A DNA stretch of 64,000 nt from Polynucleobacter meluiroseus (GTDB taxonomy: Bacteria > Pseudomonadota > Gammaproteobacteria > Burkholderiales > Burkholderiaceae): the NCBI RefSeq assembly GCF_900205755.1, contig NZ_OANS01000001.1, positions 552,206 to 616,205 on the forward strand. Reading direction: 5' to 3'. Both the position numbers and the translations under genes were made by a program. Under the pieces are notes generated by a model that did not search any database, was not told the origin of the DNA, and saw nothing but the letters and a program-made list of their open reading frames with translations. The first letter of the stretch is position 1. Each line of letters opens with the position of its first letter. This document shows, one piece after another, positions 1-10,383 of this stretch.

Positions 1-711
1 GCGCAAAAACATCTGCATGTCTAAAGCATTGTGATGCGTAGTGAAAGGCTTAGCCGTAGCGCCGCCAGGAATAGGGTGCAGCATCGGCGTTTCCACTTCC
101 ATGAAATCCGCCTCGAGCATATGATTCCGCAAAGAAGCAATTGCCTTGCTACGGGCCTTAAAAGTATTGCGACTTTCAGGATTGACGATAAGGTCGACGT
201 AACGCTGACGGTATTTTGTTTCCAGATCAGACAGACCATGAAACTTGTCTGGCAGGGGGCGCAATGATTTGCTCAGCAAGCGCAGCTGACTGCATTCGAC
301 AGAGAGCTCGCCTTTATTGGTTTTAAAGAGATTGCCTTCGGCGGCAATAAAGTCACCCATGTCCCAATGCTTAAATGCATTATGAATATCGGCGCCACTG
401 AGCTCATCACTAATATAAAACTGAATCTGGCCAGTCCGATCCTGAATCGTCGCAAAGCTAGCCTTGCCCATGACCCGTTTGAGAACCATGCGTCCCGCCA
501 CTTTGACAGAAATCTTTTTCTCTGCCAATTCCTCTTTGCTCAAGCTGTCATAGTGAGTATGCAGATCCGTTGCTAAGTGGGTAGGCACAAAATCATTTGG
601 GAAGGCAATGCCTCCTTTGCGAAGTTGCACTAATTTCTCACGGCGTTCCGAGATGATGTGGTTCTCATCCAGTGCTTCGGTAGTATTGGGTGGAGTGGCT
701 TTATCGTTCAT
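1..711 (-). CDS. lysS: Lysyl-tRNA synthetase (class II), N-terminal part, cut by window edge
   Basis: Charges tRNA-Lys with lysine in the cytoplasm. The 237 residues visible run from the ATG at 711 to base 1 without a stop. They contain the N-terminal helix with an [16 protein letters not shown] segment, the OB-fold anticodon-binding domain ([19 protein letters not shown] region), and the start of the catalytic domain ([10 protein letters not shown], then the FMEVETPML motif 1 region). The gene lies 24 bases downstream of prfB on the same strand, the same prfB-lysS pair seen in E. coli, so the two are probably cotranscribed. The catalytic motifs 2 and 3 lie outside the window. Identification is firm. 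Confidence 0.95.
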   Translation of the reverse strand, partial: MNDKATPPNTTEALDENHIISERREKLVQLRKGGIAFPNDFVPTHLATDLHTHYDSLSKEELAEKKISVKVAGRMVLKRVMGKASFATIQDRTGQIQFYISDELSGADIHNAFKHWDMGDFIAAEGNLFKTNKGELSVECSQLRLLSKSLRPLPDKFHGLSDLETKYRQRYVDLIVNPESRNTFKARSKAIASLRNHMLEADFMEVETPMLHPIPGGATAKPFTTHHNALDMQMFLR

Positions 712-735
712 ATCTTCAGTATCACGAAAATGGGT

Positions 736-1840
736 TTATACGCCTTGTTTCAGGCTGGCTTCAATGAAAGCGTCCAAATCACCATCCAATACTTTTTGAG
801 TATTGGAGATCTCTACATTGGTACGCAAATCTTTAATACGACTTTGGTCTAGCACATAGGAGCGGATTTGATGACCCCAACCCACATCGGTTTTGCTCGC
901 CTCTAACTTGTCTTGTTCTACTCGGCGTTTTTGCATTTCGTGTTCGTACAAGCGCGATTTCAGCATCGTCATGGCTTCCGCACGATTGCGGTGTTGACTG
1001 CGGTCGTTTTGGCACTGCACAACGATGCCGGTGGGCAAGTGCGTTAAACGGACAGCGGAGTCCGTTTTATTAATATGCTGACCACCAGCACCCGACGCGC
1101 GGTAGGTATCTGTTCGGATGTCCGCAGGATTGACATCTATCTCAATCGAATCATCGATCTCAGGATAGACATAGATACTGGCGAAGGAAGTATGGCGCCC
1201 GTTGGAGGAATCAAAAGGAGACTTGCGGACTAAGCGATGAACGCCGGTTTCTGAACGCAGATGACCATAGGCATATTCACCATCGACTTTGATGGTGGCG
1301 CTTTTAATGCCAGCAACATCACCATCAGATTCTTCTAGAATTTCCGTTTTATAGCCCTTGCGTTCACAGTATTTCAGATATTGACGAAAGAGCATGCTGG
1401 CCCAATCACAGGCTTCAGTACCACCCGCACCCGCCTGAATATCGATAAAGCAACTGCATGGATCCATCTCATTGTGGAACATACGGCGGAACTCTAAATC
1501 ACCAACCGTCTTGCTATAGCTTTCAACATCATGCGCAATGGCAGTGATAGTCTCAAAATCATCCTCTTCTTTGGCCATATCAAATAATTCGATGGCACCA
1601 ATGAGATTGCTATTGAGGTCGGAGAGGGTAGCTACCACCCCATCGAGCATTTTCTTTTCTTTGCCGAGGGCTTGGGCTTTCTTTTGATCATCCCAAATGG
1701 TGGGATCCTCAAGAATCGAATTGACTTCGGTAAGGCGACGTGACTTTACTTCGAAGTCAAAGATACCCCCGAAGCGCTTGCTCACGAACGAGCAGGTCGG
1801 AAAGGGTATTAGAAATAGTATTGAGTTGTTCGGCTTCCAT
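736..1840 (-). CDS. prfB: Peptide chain release factor 2, with programmed +1 frameshift
   Basis: RF2 recognises UGA and UAA stops and triggers peptide release. Translation starts at the ATG at 1840. After 27 codons (ending ALRGYL) the zero frame meets TGA at 1757-1759, in the context CGG GGG TAT CTT TGA C, the classical RF2 autoregulatory slippery site with an internal Shine-Dalgarno-like G-run. Skipping one T continues in the +1 frame (DFEVKSRR...) to the stop at 736, giving 367 residues. The tripeptide SPF that reads the stop codon is at about 207-209 and the GGQ catalytic motif at about 252-254. A simple ORF call starting inside (at 1785) would miss the true N-terminus. Low RF2 favours the frameshift and so restores RF2 (known for the family). 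Confidence 0.97.
1757..1771 (-). promoter_or_regulatory. RF2 programmed +1 ribosomal frameshift site
   Basis: On the minus strand the bases read GGGGG TAT CTT TGA C: a Shine-Dalgarno-like G-run, then the CTT slip codon and the in-frame TGA followed by C. This is the textbook prfB recoding element that senses RF2 concentration. The GYL-stop context matches the E. coli site at the protein level. Confidence 0.95.
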
Positions 1841-1858
1841 CCCTCAATTATAAGGGGG

Positions 1859-3622
1859 TTATTTGCCTACAGCCAATTCGCTGTCATCATGCGCTTCGAT
1901 CATCAACTGCACCCGCGCTACCCCTTGATAGCGGTCAGTCACTATGCGATAGGCCAACTTGGCCCGCTTAGGTAAGGTTTGTGTGCGGTTGAACCAAACT
2001 CCTGTCAAGGGTTTGCTGAGGGACTCCCCATTACCTAAGGGGCGCATTTGCAGACGCAAATGCTTTTCTTTCATCAAACTTTGTTGAGCAATTTCGAACT
2101 CGCCATAAAACAAGGGCTGTGGAAAACCTTGCCCCCAAATTTCTTCGGCTAACAGGTCGCCTATTTCGGGAGTTAATTCGGAGGCAGCTAAAGCGCCATC
2201 GTGGGGGTGGCGCCGCTCGAGCAACTCATCGTTGAGTAGCTCGTTAGCTACCTGTTGAAATAAGTTATCAAACTTATCAAAATCCATCTTCCTAATGCTT
2301 AGCCCTGCAGCCATCGCATGCCCACCAAATTTAAGAATCAAGCCAGGCTCTCGCTTAGACACAATGTCTAGCGCATCCCTCAGGTGAAAGCCAGTCAGCG
2401 AACGTCCCGAGCCGCGTAACTCTTCTCCAGTCGACCCATCTGCCGGAGCAAAAATAATTGCTGGGCGATTAAAGCGTTCTTTCAAGCGGGAGGCAATAAT
2501 GCCGACTACGCCCTGGTGCCACTCAGGGTGCCAAAGACAAATACTATTCCGCTCCGCCATCGTATTTGCCAATTGATCTTCCGCTAAATGCGCCAGGGCA
2601 GTTTCTTGCATCCCGGTTTCGATGACGCGACGCTCACGATTAATGCGATCCAATTCTTGGGCCAGTTCAATTGCCTGTTCTGGCTGATCACTAATTAGTA
2701 AGCGGATGCCTAAGCTCATATCTGCGAGTCGCCCGGCAGCATTGAGGCGAGGACCAATTGCAAAGCCTAAATCAAAGGTGTTGGCTTTAAGTGCATCCCG
2801 CATTGCCACCTGAAAGAGCGCAGCAATACCCGCTTGCGATCCTCCTGCCCGAATACGCTTTAAGCCATTCGCAACAAGAATGCGGTTATTGCGGTCCAGT
2901 TGAGCCACGTCAGCAACGGTTCCCAAAGCCACTAAATCTAAGAGACTCTCGATTTTTGGCTGGGTTGCAGCTGTGAATTTGCCACGCTTTCGTAGTTCAG
3001 CGCGCAGGGCTACCAATAAGTAAAACATGACGCCCACACCCGCCAACGCTTTGCTCGGAAAGGTGCAGCCAGGTTGATTCGGGTTGACGATGGCGAGCGC
3101 TTGTGGAAGACGGTCGCCGGGCAGGTGGTGGTCCGTCACAATTACTTGCATGCCCAGTGCATGCGCGTGATCGACGCCGGCCTCACTAGCAATACCATTG
3201 TCAACAGTGATGAGGTACTTGGGTTTAGGGTTTTGTTGCGCGGCTAATTCCACTACCTCAGGGGTTAGTCCATAGCCCATCGTAAAACGATTGGGGACTA
3301 AAAACTGAATTGCCACATCCTCTCCACCCAACATTTTCAAACCTCGCACAGCGACTGCGCATGCGGTAGCGCCATCACAGTCGTAGTCCGCCACCACTAA
3401 TATGGGTTCCTTACGCTCCAGAATATCGGCGAGTAAGCTGGCCGTGCTTACACAGCTCTTCAGCTCGAGCGGCGAGAGTAATTGCTTTAGATCAAGGGAT
3501 AATTCTTCTGGTGCGTCGACACCTCGAGCGGCAAATAGTCTTGCTAACAGAGGGTGCAGACCGCTTTGTTCTAACCAGCTTGAGGTGCGTTCGGAGTAGG
3601 GCCGCTGTGGAAAAAGGCTCAT
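1859..3622 (-). CDS. recJ: Single-stranded-DNA-specific exonuclease RecJ
   Basis: A 5'-to-3' exonuclease of the DHH family that acts in recombination and mismatch or base-excision repair. The 587-residue protein has the metal-binding DYDCDG at 79-84, DHH at about 164-166, and the DHHA1 GGHAMAAG motif in the second half, followed by the OB-like C-terminal domain. Length is normal. The start ATG overlaps the stop of the upstream rpfE-like gene by 4 bases (ATGA), so translation is probably coupled. It ends 18 bases before the prfB start. Confidence 0.96.
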   Translation of the reverse strand: MSLFPQRPYSERTSSWLEQSGLHPLLARLFAARGVDAPEELSLDLKQLLSPLELKSCVSTASLLADILERKEPILVVADYDCDGATACAVAVRGLKMLGGEDVAIQFLVPNRFTMGYGLTPEVVELAAQQNPKPKYLITVDNGIASEAGVDHAHALGMQVIVTDHHLPGDRLPQALAIVNPNQPGCTFPSKALAGVGVMFYLLVALRAELRKRGKFTAATQPKIESLLDLVALGTVADVAQLDRNNRILVANGLKRIRAGGSQAGIAALFQVAMRDALKANTFDLGFAIGPRLNAAGRLADMSLGIRLLISDQPEQAIELAQELDRINRERRVIETGMQETALAHLAEDQLANTMAERNSICLWHPEWHQGVVGIIASRLKERFNRPAIIFAPADGSTGEELRGSGRSLTGFHLRDALDIVSKREPGLILKFGGHAMAAGLSIRKMDFDKFDNLFQQVANELLNDELLERRHPHDGALAASELTPEIGDLLAEEIWGQGFPQPLFYGEFEIAQQSLMKEKHLRLQMRPLGNGESLSKPLTGVWFNRTQTLPKRAKLAYRIVTDRYQGVARVQLMIEAHDDSELAVGK

Positions 3623-4569
3623 GACTGACTAATATCAGCCCAGGTCAAGACTTTGGGTTTTTGCCAAAAAGCCCAAGCAGAAGTGCTTAAGTCTTTTGCG
3701 GTAAAAACACGACGACGCGCAGCCCCTTTTTTGAAATCAATGATTTCTACTTCTTGGAGCGCTTTTGTATCCAAAGCTTTGAGCAGCTCTGGCCAAAGTT
3801 GGGCCGGATCCTCTAGCCAAGCAAATGCGTTTTCCATGGCTGAAAGATCAACCGTAAGCTGATGAGGAATCCCTAGGTGTTTAGCTAAACCGGCCAATAA
3901 GGGATGTCCACCATAAATGACTGCGCTTTGCTTTAAGACCTGAGGCGCCTCAACTGCGTTGAGCTTGCCAATGCCACTTAACCAAATTGAGTTGATTTTA
4001 GGCAGACCCCGTGCTTCGCGCGCCTCATTTGTGGGGTCGACATGCCACAGCATCTGAATCTCATTTTGAATTTTGCGCCAACGCTTTGCTAGGCCTACTT
4101 CATGGGTATCGTGTGGCATCCACCAGTCGATATTGCGTCCATGGGATTGATCTACGGAATGGGTCGCTAGGCTAGCAAAAGGACCAGCAGAAATGAACCA
4201 CTCTCTGCTCCCCTGAAATAAGAGTGGATGCTGAAAGTCTTCCTCAATTAGAGGGAGGGCAACTTTAAGTAGATTGGCGGATTCTTCGCTTGTCAGATCA
4301 ACCTGACTTTGTGCCATCAAAATAAGATGATCGCGGGTTGCGTGTAAATGCACGGGCTGTAGGCAGGCAATACTTTGATCCGGATCAAAAGCCTGATTAG
4401 TCTGCCCGAGTAGCAATACGGGTGCAGCAGGGAGTTTTTCTCCGAGAAGAAAGCGTTCATGCGGTAAGCCGCTCATGGGGCCCATATGCTGAGGATCATC
4501 TAGATCGTAGGCATCCTCCCCTGAAAGCATCAGGGTAAAGCGCTTAGGAAGGAGTTTGGTCGCGGTCAT
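3619..4569 (-). CDS. RpfE-like conserved protein (unknown biochemical role)
   Basis: A conserved betaproteobacterial and xanthomonad protein. In Xanthomonas the rpf region also has lysS, prfB, recJ and rpfE in this order, and the conserved block GRNIDWWMPH ... NEIQMLWH ... INSIWLSGIG fits RpfE. Some databases call the family phosphoglycerate mutase-like, but no catalytic motif was recognised here. I prefer the ATG at 4569 (316 aa). An in-frame TTG at 4590 would add seven residues but has no better ribosome binding site. It overlaps recJ by 4 bases. The gene is divergent from the Lol permease across a short gap. Confidence 0.7.
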   Translation of the reverse strand: MTATKLLPKRFTLMLSGEDAYDLDDPQHMGPMSGLPHERFLLGEKLPAAPVLLLGQTNQAFDPDQSIACLQPVHLHATRDHLILMAQSQVDLTSEESANLLKVALPLIEEDFQHPLLFQGSREWFISAGPFASLATHSVDQSHGRNIDWWMPHDTHEVGLAKRWRKIQNEIQMLWHVDPTNEAREARGLPKINSIWLSGIGKLNAVEAPQVLKQSAVIYGGHPLLAGLAKHLGIPHQLTVDLSAMENAFAWLEDPAQLWPELLKALDTKALQEVEIIDFKKGAARRRVFTAKDLSTSAWAFWQKPKVLTWADISQS

Positions 4570-4636
4570 TCCCTTTATTTTAGGGGGCAATTGTGGAAAC
4601 CATGTGAATGCCTGCTCAATTGTCTACACTGTGGTT

Positions 4637-5899
4637 ATGTTGAGACTTCCTTTAGAACTAGAAATCGGCCTGCGTTACACCCGCTCCAAGCGTCGTAAGA
4701 CTGTGGGTAAGCGAGATGGCTTCCTCTCCTTTATCTCCGGAATTTCTACCGCCGGGATTGCTTTGGGTGTGGCTTCCTTGATTGTCGTGCTATCCGTAAT
4801 GAATGGCTTTCAGAAGGAAGTTCGTGATCGTATGCTTTCCGTACTTTCTCATGTGGAAATTGTTTCCCCAGATGGATTGTCCAATTGGGAGCCGCTTGCT
4901 CTCAAAGTAGCCAATCAGCCGCATGTGATTGGCGTGGCACCTATGGTGAGTTCGCAAGGGCTGTTAAGTCGCGATTCGGCAATGCGTGGCGTGTCGATTC
5001 GTGGTGTATCGCCAACTGAGGAGGGTAAGGTATCCGATTTGCCCAAACAATTTGTGGCTGGCAGCATTAATGATCTGCAGCCAGGGAGCTTTGGTGTTGC
5101 CTTAGGGGCTCAGTTAGCCAACATGATGGGTGCACACGTAGGTGATCGCGTCAATTTGATCGTACCCGAGAGTGATCTCACCCCTGCGGGAGCGATGCCC
5201 AGAATGCGTACCTTGCAGGTAGTCGGTGTTGTGGATAGCGGGCACTATGAGTTTGATAGTTCTTTGGTCATCATGCATTGGAAAGATGCTGCAGCCTTAT
5301 TGCGTTTACAAGACCCCTCTGGACTCCGAGTCAAAGTAGACAATATGCAACGTGCCCCAGAGGTGGCGATTGAACTCTCGCAAGCGCTTCCTCCTCAACT
5401 GTGGATTACGGATTGGTCGCGCTCCAATCGCAATTGGTTCGCAGCCGTGCAAACCGAGAAGAAAATGATGTTTATCATTTTGACCTTAATCATCGCTGTT
5501 GCCGCCTTTAACTTGGTTTCCACACTCGTGATGACCGTCAATGAAAAGCAGGCCGATATTGCCATCTTGCGGACCATGGGTGCAAGCCCTGGATTGGTCC
5601 AAAGAATTTTTCTAGTACAAGGTTTGGCAATTGGCCTCATGGGTTCTTTGGCAGGAGTTGGCCTAGGTCTCTTAATAGCTCTCAATATTGATGTGATTGT
5701 CCCAACGATAGAGGCCCTATTTAGGGTGCGTTTCTTACCCCGCGATGTCTATTTTATTAGCGAGCTTCCATCTGATGTTCACTTTTCTGATGTGCTGACC
5801 GTGGGTTTAATGGCCTTCGGTCTCTCTGTGTTAGCTACGATCTACCCTAGCCGAAGGGCTGCTCAGGTTCAGCCCGCGGAGGCTTTGCGCTATGAGTAA
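4637..5899 (+). CDS. lolC: Lipoprotein-releasing ABC transporter permease (LolC/LolE type)
   Basis: Inner-membrane subunit that extracts outer-membrane lipoproteins and passes them to LolA. The protein starts [20 protein letters not shown] (ATG at 4637, 420 aa), matching the family N-terminus. The in-frame extension upstream to 4556 looks spurious. It has one N-terminal membrane helix, a large periplasmic domain, and three C-terminal helices with the [17 protein letters not shown] cytoplasmic coupling loop. Only one permease gene is present beside lolD, so the transporter may be a homodimer of the LolF kind (inference). The stop overlaps lolD. Confidence 0.93.
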   Translation: MLRLPLELEIGLRYTRSKRRKTVGKRDGFLSFISGISTAGIALGVASLIVVLSVMNGFQKEVRDRMLSVLSHVEIVSPDGLSNWEPLALKVANQPHVIGVAPMVSSQGLLSRDSAMRGVSIRGVSPTEEGKVSDLPKQFVAGSINDLQPGSFGVALGAQLANMMGAHVGDRVNLIVPESDLTPAGAMPRMRTLQVVGVVDSGHYEFDSSLVIMHWKDAAALLRLQDPSGLRVKVDNMQRAPEVAIELSQALPPQLWITDWSRSNRNWFAAVQTEKKMMFIILTLIIAVAAFNLVSTLVMTVNEKQADIAILRTMGASPGLVQRIFLVQGLAIGLMGSLAGVGLGLLIALNIDVIVPTIEALFRVRFLPRDVYFISELPSDVHFSDVLTVGLMAFGLSVLATIYPSRRAAQVQPAEALRYE

Positions 5900-6599
5900 T
5901 CCAGTACATACCTCTCATGAGCTGATCCTTGATGCCAAGGGCTTAGCCAAAACGTACGGTAAGGGTTCTACCGCGGTCTCCGTTCTTAAGGAGATTGATT
6001 TGCAAGTGGCGCCATCGGAGAAGGTCGCTATCGTAGGGTCATCAGGGTCAGGCAAGAGCACGCTCTTGCACTTGTTGGGAGGCCTAGATACCCCCTCGGC
6101 TGGATCGGTGATTTTGGCCGGGGAAAATTTAAATACCTTGCCTGAGGCTAAATTAAATCGTCTACGCAATCAGAGCTTAGGATTTATTTATCAGTTTCAT
6201 CATCTTTTAGATGAATTCAGTGCCATTGAAAACGTTGCCTTACCCTTGCGGATTCGTGGCTTAGATCCTGCTGAAGCTTTGGCGCGAGCAAGCAAGATGT
6301 TGCATGCTGTAGGTTTGGCACATCGCGAACTTCACACCCCAGGCGAGTTATCAGGAGGAGAGCGACAACGCGTAGCGGTAGCCCGAGCTTTGGTAGGTAA
6401 CCCCGCCTGCGTTCTTGCAGATGAACCTACCGGAAACTTAGATACTGAAACCGCTGATGGCGTATTTGATTTAATGCTGGATATTGCGCGTGATCAAGGT
6501 ACAGCCTTTGTCATCGTGACCCATGACCCCATTCGTGCAAAACGCTGCGACCGGATTTTGCATTTAGAGCGTGGGGTATTAAAGACGTTCTCAGCATGA
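5892..6599 (+). CDS. lolD: Lipoprotein-releasing system ATP-binding protein
   Basis: ATPase that powers lipoprotein release from the inner membrane. The 235 residues show Walker [10 protein letters not shown] at 49-57, the LolD-typical [11 protein letters not shown] segment, the signature LSGGERQR at about 153-160, and Walker [12 protein letters not shown] near 174-184. The start overlaps the lolC stop by 8 bases and the stop overlaps the tatD-like start by 4 bases, which indicates a coupled lolC-lolD-tatD-comEC operon. Confidence 0.96.
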   Translation: MSNPVHTSHELILDAKGLAKTYGKGSTAVSVLKEIDLQVAPSEKVAIVGSSGSGKSTLLHLLGGLDTPSAGSVILAGENLNTLPEAKLNRLRNQSLGFIYQFHHLLDEFSAIENVALPLRIRGLDPAEALARASKMLHAVGLAHRELHTPGELSGGERQRVAVARALVGNPACVLADEPTGNLDTETADGVFDLMLDIARDQGTAFVIVTHDPIRAKRCDRILHLERGVLKTFSA

Positions 6600-7447
6600 A
6601 AGCCGGGCTCATTTGGGCTGACACACTTTGTCAGTTAAATTCATCCACGTTTGCTTTGATGCTGCCGCAACTGCTTGAGCGGGCAGCGCAGCAGGGCGTC
6701 AACGCCATACTGATGCCATCGATCACGACGGCTGACTGCACGCAATTAAAGACCTTAGCCTCTACTCATTGCGATCAAATTCCAGGTTTGGTTTACACGC
6801 TAGGTATTCATCCTCTGTATGTAGATCAGGTAACAGAGGATGATCTAGTCATGCTCCAAAAGCAGATTGAACATGCTTTACCTGATCCACGCTTTGTGGG
6901 TCTTGGTGAGATCGGTTTGGATTATTTTGTGGCAGGAGTCGACGTTGCAAAACAAGAGTTCATTTTTCGAGCCCAATTAGACATAGCGGAACAATTTCAG
7001 TTGCCAGTGGTGTTACATTCGCGCAGAGCCCATGATCAGATCTTAAAAGCTTTGCGTCTGCGTGCAAAGATCAGTGGGGTGGTTCATGCATTTAATGGCA
7101 GCATTCAACAAGCAGAACAATTTATCGGCTTGGGATTCAAATTGAGCTTTGGAGGAGCCGCTACTTATGCGCGCGCACTACAAATTCGACGCTTACTAAA
7201 AGAGCTCCCCCTCGAAAGCATTGTGATTGAAACAGATGCGCCAGATATCCCCCCAGCTTGGCTGAAGGAGGAGGATGGACTTTTTAACGAGCCGGCTTAT
7301 TTACCTCGCATAGCGCAAGAACTGAGCAATATAAGAAATGTTCCCATCGAAGAATTCTCAAAAGCAGTGTGGGGCAATACATTGCAAGCCTTCCCTCGCT
7401 GGTCAGCCTTGATGGCCAACACCTCAAACCCTTCTACCCTTTCTTAA
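6596..7447 (+). CDS. TatD-family hydrolase lacking the N-terminal HxH metal motif
   Basis: TatD enzymes are metal-dependent DNases of the amidohydrolase superfamily. This 283-residue member keeps several family sites: GIHP at 70-73, the GEIGLDY block with Glu105, His141 in VLHSRRAHD, His164 in VVHAFNGS, and ETDAPD with Asp214. The usual N-terminal D-T-H-C-H motif reads D-T-L-C-Q at 9-13, so both histidines that bind the metal are gone. The reading frame is intact and the rest is well conserved, so it is a full-length but perhaps inactive or functionally shifted homologue. It sits between lolD (4-base overlap) and comEC (4-base gap). Confidence 0.85.
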   Translation: MKAGLIWADTLCQLNSSTFALMLPQLLERAAQQGVNAILMPSITTADCTQLKTLASTHCDQIPGLVYTLGIHPLYVDQVTEDDLVMLQKQIEHALPDPRFVGLGEIGLDYFVAGVDVAKQEFIFRAQLDIAEQFQLPVVLHSRRAHDQILKALRLRAKISGVVHAFNGSIQQAEQFIGLGFKLSFGGAATYARALQIRRLLKELPLESIVIETDAPDIPPAWLKEEDGLFNEPAYLPRIAQELSNIRNVPIEEFSKAVWGNTLQAFPRWSALMANTSNPSTLS

Positions 7448-7451
7448 AGTA

Positions 7452-9941
7452 TTGCGCTGGGCTATTGCGGCGTTTATCGCCGGGGGATCACTCCTTCTCT
7501 TTTTATCGGCGATACCAGAGGGATGGCAATTTTGGTGCAGTGTATTCAGCATGACCTGCTCCGCTGCTTTCCTTCTGTGTAAGAAATTGCTGCTTCCCTC
7601 CTATTCAGCCAATCTCTGTGCAATACTTTTTTTCTGCGTATTGGGTTTTGCTTGGAATGCACATTACGCTGAGGGGCGCTTAAGTAATATTCTGGATTCT
7701 GCGCTTGAGGGGGCTGAGATCTCGATAGAAGGGCGCGTGAATGCCTTGCCCCAAAGTAATGCGTCAGGAGCTAAGTTTGCCTTCGCAGTCGATCGGGCTT
7801 TCGTGCGCCGAGAGCTAGTCAATGATTTTCCCAAGCAAGTCTATTTGAGCTGGCAGCCAGCCTGGCGTAATCCTGAAGCTATTCCTGAAGTTATACCTGG
7901 TCAGCGCTGGCTGTTTAAGGTGAAACTCAAAAGACCTTACGGATCTTTAAATCCTCATACCTTCGACTTTGAGCGCTGGTCCTTTCATCAAAATTTTGGT
8001 GCTAGTGGGTCTATTAAATCTGGGGAGCTTCTCAAAGGCAAAGATATTGGGCTGTTCGAGCTCGCTCTCGGTATGGAATACCGTCGCTGGCAACTTCGTA
8101 AAAAGATTCAGAATCTCTTATCGCCAAGTGCACGTTACGGGGGCGTCATTGCTGCGCTGGTGATGGGGGATCAAAACGCCATAGATCAGGAAGATTGGCG
8201 AGTATTTAATATCACCGGTATTGGCCATCTGATCTCTATCTCTGGTTTGCATGTCACTATGCTGGCGGGTCTTGGTGCAGGCCTTGCGGCCTTTATTTGG
8301 CGACGTAATACCTTGCCCTTGTTTATTCCAGTGACGAAGGTAGCGGCTGCCTCAGGATTTATTACCGCATTTGTGTACGCCTGGTTAGCGGGCTTTCAGA
8401 TTCCGGCGCAGAGGACTATGTATATGGTGGGAGTGGTTGCATTTGCCCTGTGGTCTGGCAGAAACCCGCGCTCTTTTGATATTTGGTGGTGGGCCCTAGC
8501 ATTTGTTTTATTGATTGATCCGATGGCGCCTTACACGCCTGGTTTTTGGTTATCCTTTGGCGCAGTCGCAGCCATCTTATTTGCCATGCAAGACTCTGGA
8601 GGTCTATTAGGAATTCCTACTGGCAAAGAATTGGAGATGCATTGGCAAGAGAGAACTCAGCAGGCCTTGCTTGAAGCCTGCCGTGTGCAAGCAGTAGTCA
8701 CGGTGGCATTATTACCACTTACCTTATATTGGTTCTATCAAGTTTCAGTAGTATCCCCCTTAGCGAATGCATTTGCCATTCCGCTGGTCAGTTACATCGT
8801 GACGCCATTGGCGATAAGCGGCGCCCTGCTTCCAGAGTTTCTTGGTAAGTGGTTGTTAATTGCAGCACACGCTTCGTTAGAGTATTTGGCAATTGTCCTT
8901 GCTTGGATGGCGAGCTGGCGCTGGTCAGTGGGGCACTCTCATCAACCCCAGTGGTGGGCATTAGTCATCTCAAGTATTGGTGTTGTTTTGGCTATTCGTC
9001 CAGGCCCACTAGCCATGCATCGGAAATCAAGGATATTCGGTCTGAGTCTATGCGCCGTGGTGTTCATCAAGCCTATTGAGGGAAAGCTTCCCGTAGGAGC
9101 ATTCCGAGCTACCGTATTGGATATCGGGCAGGGGACCGCCGTGTTGATAGAGACCAAGAGCAAAAACTTACTCTATGACACCGGACCAAGTCAGGGAAAA
9201 AAAGAGGATGCCGGACAAAGAGTGATCGTGCCATTTTTGCGGGGCCGAGGGATTCACTCCATTGATCGAATGGTGATCAGTCACAGTGACAGCGATCACA
9301 TTGGTGGCGCGGCATCCGTCTTAAAGGATATTTCGGTACATTCCATGATGGGCTCATTACCCGCCAATAATCCTTTATTAGACAATCTCAACACAAGAAA
9401 AATCCCGAGCCTTCCATGTCGTTTTGGGCAATCGTGGGTTTGGGATGAAGTGGAGTTTGTGATTTGGCATCCTGATGAACAAAGTTACTTCACCAGCAAT
9501 CCATCTGGAAAACCAAATGAGATGAGTTGTGTATTAGAAGTTCGTAGTCAAGACACTTCTTTCTGGTTGACGGGCGATGTTGAAAAACAAGGGGAGGCTG
9601 AGATGGTCAGGCGTTTGACCGGCCAACACCTAAAAAACTTAGAAAATAAGAACCTGATATTGATGGCGCCCCATCATGGCAGTAAGACCTCTTCATCATG
9701 GGACCTATTAAACAAGTTGAGCCCAGATCAAGCCTTTGCGCAGAATGGATATCGCAATCGCTATGGACACCCGCATCCGACTGTTACTGCACGCTATGAG
9801 GAATTAGACATTCCGTTTCTGCAGACTCCTAAAACGGGAACTCAGGTTTGGGAATTCAGTAAAAAAGGTTGGACCTTGAAAACCTCAAGAGATCAGGGTC
9901 TGCGTATCTGGCATCGTCGGCCAGACAAATCCATCCGTTGA
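7452..9941 (+). CDS. comEC: DNA internalisation competence protein ComEC/Rec2
   Basis: Inner-membrane channel that takes up single-stranded DNA during natural transformation. The 829-residue protein has N-terminal membrane helices and a DUF4131-like soluble segment, the competence domain (VMGDQNAI ... ISISGLHVTMLAG), further helices, and a C-terminal metallo-beta-lactamase domain with HSDSDHIGG and APHHGSKTSS. It starts with TTG at 7452, four bases after the tatD-like stop. Its intact frame suggests that competence is retained. No other competence genes are in view. Confidence 0.93.
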   Translation: MRWAIAAFIAGGSLLLFLSAIPEGWQFWCSVFSMTCSAAFLLCKKLLLPSYSANLCAILFFCVLGFAWNAHYAEGRLSNILDSALEGAEISIEGRVNALPQSNASGAKFAFAVDRAFVRRELVNDFPKQVYLSWQPAWRNPEAIPEVIPGQRWLFKVKLKRPYGSLNPHTFDFERWSFHQNFGASGSIKSGELLKGKDIGLFELALGMEYRRWQLRKKIQNLLSPSARYGGVIAALVMGDQNAIDQEDWRVFNITGIGHLISISGLHVTMLAGLGAGLAAFIWRRNTLPLFIPVTKVAAASGFITAFVYAWLAGFQIPAQRTMYMVGVVAFALWSGRNPRSFDIWWWALAFVLLIDPMAPYTPGFWLSFGAVAAILFAMQDSGGLLGIPTGKELEMHWQERTQQALLEACRVQAVVTVALLPLTLYWFYQVSVVSPLANAFAIPLVSYIVTPLAISGALLPEFLGKWLLIAAHASLEYLAIVLAWMASWRWSVGHSHQPQWWALVISSIGVVLAIRPGPLAMHRKSRIFGLSLCAVVFIKPIEGKLPVGAFRATVLDIGQGTAVLIETKSKNLLYDTGPSQGKKEDAGQRVIVPFLRGRGIHSIDRMVISHSDSDHIGGAASVLKDISVHSMMGSLPANNPLLDNLNTRKIPSLPCRFGQSWVWDEVEFVIWHPDEQSYFTSNPSGKPNEMSCVLEVRSQDTSFWLTGDVEKQGEAEMVRRLTGQHLKNLENKNLILMAPHHGSKTSSSWDLLNKLSPDQAFAQNGYRNRYGHPHPTVTARYEELDIPFLQTPKTGTQVWEFSKKGWTLKTSRDQGLRIWHRRPDKSIR

Positions 9942-9972
9942 TGCTTAAGATGGTTAATTCTGAGTATGGACA

Positions 9973-10351
9973 TTAGTCAAAGATTGATGTGTCACATTTT
10001 CCTAGAAAAATTACCTCAGATATTTTTTCACCACCTGCTATTTTTTGTATCGTAATAGTTGATTCGTAGAGCATGCCCAGGCTTCGATTAAGAATGTGAT
10101 AGTGATTTATGTTGAGGTCGCCCTCAGTTTGAGTTTTTGAGCATTGAATTGTTTTTTCAGCTGCAGTGCAAGAGTGCTCAGGCAAGGACTGATTTTGGAA
10201 TTGATATGTCAGTATTTTATCTTTTGACTCAGTTAGCTTGCTATCCACTGCTAGTGATTGATGCCCATAGCATTGAAAGCTAAAGTTATTTGAATCTTGG
10301 GGAACAAGCAGAGAGAACAATCAGTGAGAGGAGGACCAGCACATATTTCAT
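9973..10351 (-). pseudogene. Small lipoprotein gene broken by a one-base deletion in a C-run
   Basis: From the ATG at 10351 the minus strand encodes a clear lipoprotein signal peptide, MKYVLVLLSLIVLSAC followed by SPRFK and a stop at 10286-10288. The body (about 110 residues beginning PQDSNNFSFQCYG and ending KCDTSIFD) is in the +1 frame. The switch falls exactly at the tract CCCC (10299-10302 on the complement): one extra C would fuse lipobox and body into a single protein of about 125 residues. The function of the body is not recognised. It could be a real mutation, a sequencing error, or a slippery tract. Confidence 0.6.
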
Positions 10352-10383
10352 ATAGAAAGCATTTATAATATCTATATATTATT

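Noticed and set aside
4556..4636. N-terminal extension of the Lol permease
   Set aside because: It overlaps the divergent rpfE-like start, and family members begin at [11 protein letters not shown].
9973..10320. Intact 115-residue gene starting at TTG 10320
   Set aside because: The frame has no credible start signal and a lipobox signal peptide in the adjacent frame ends exactly where it begins, so a broken lipoprotein gene explains both.
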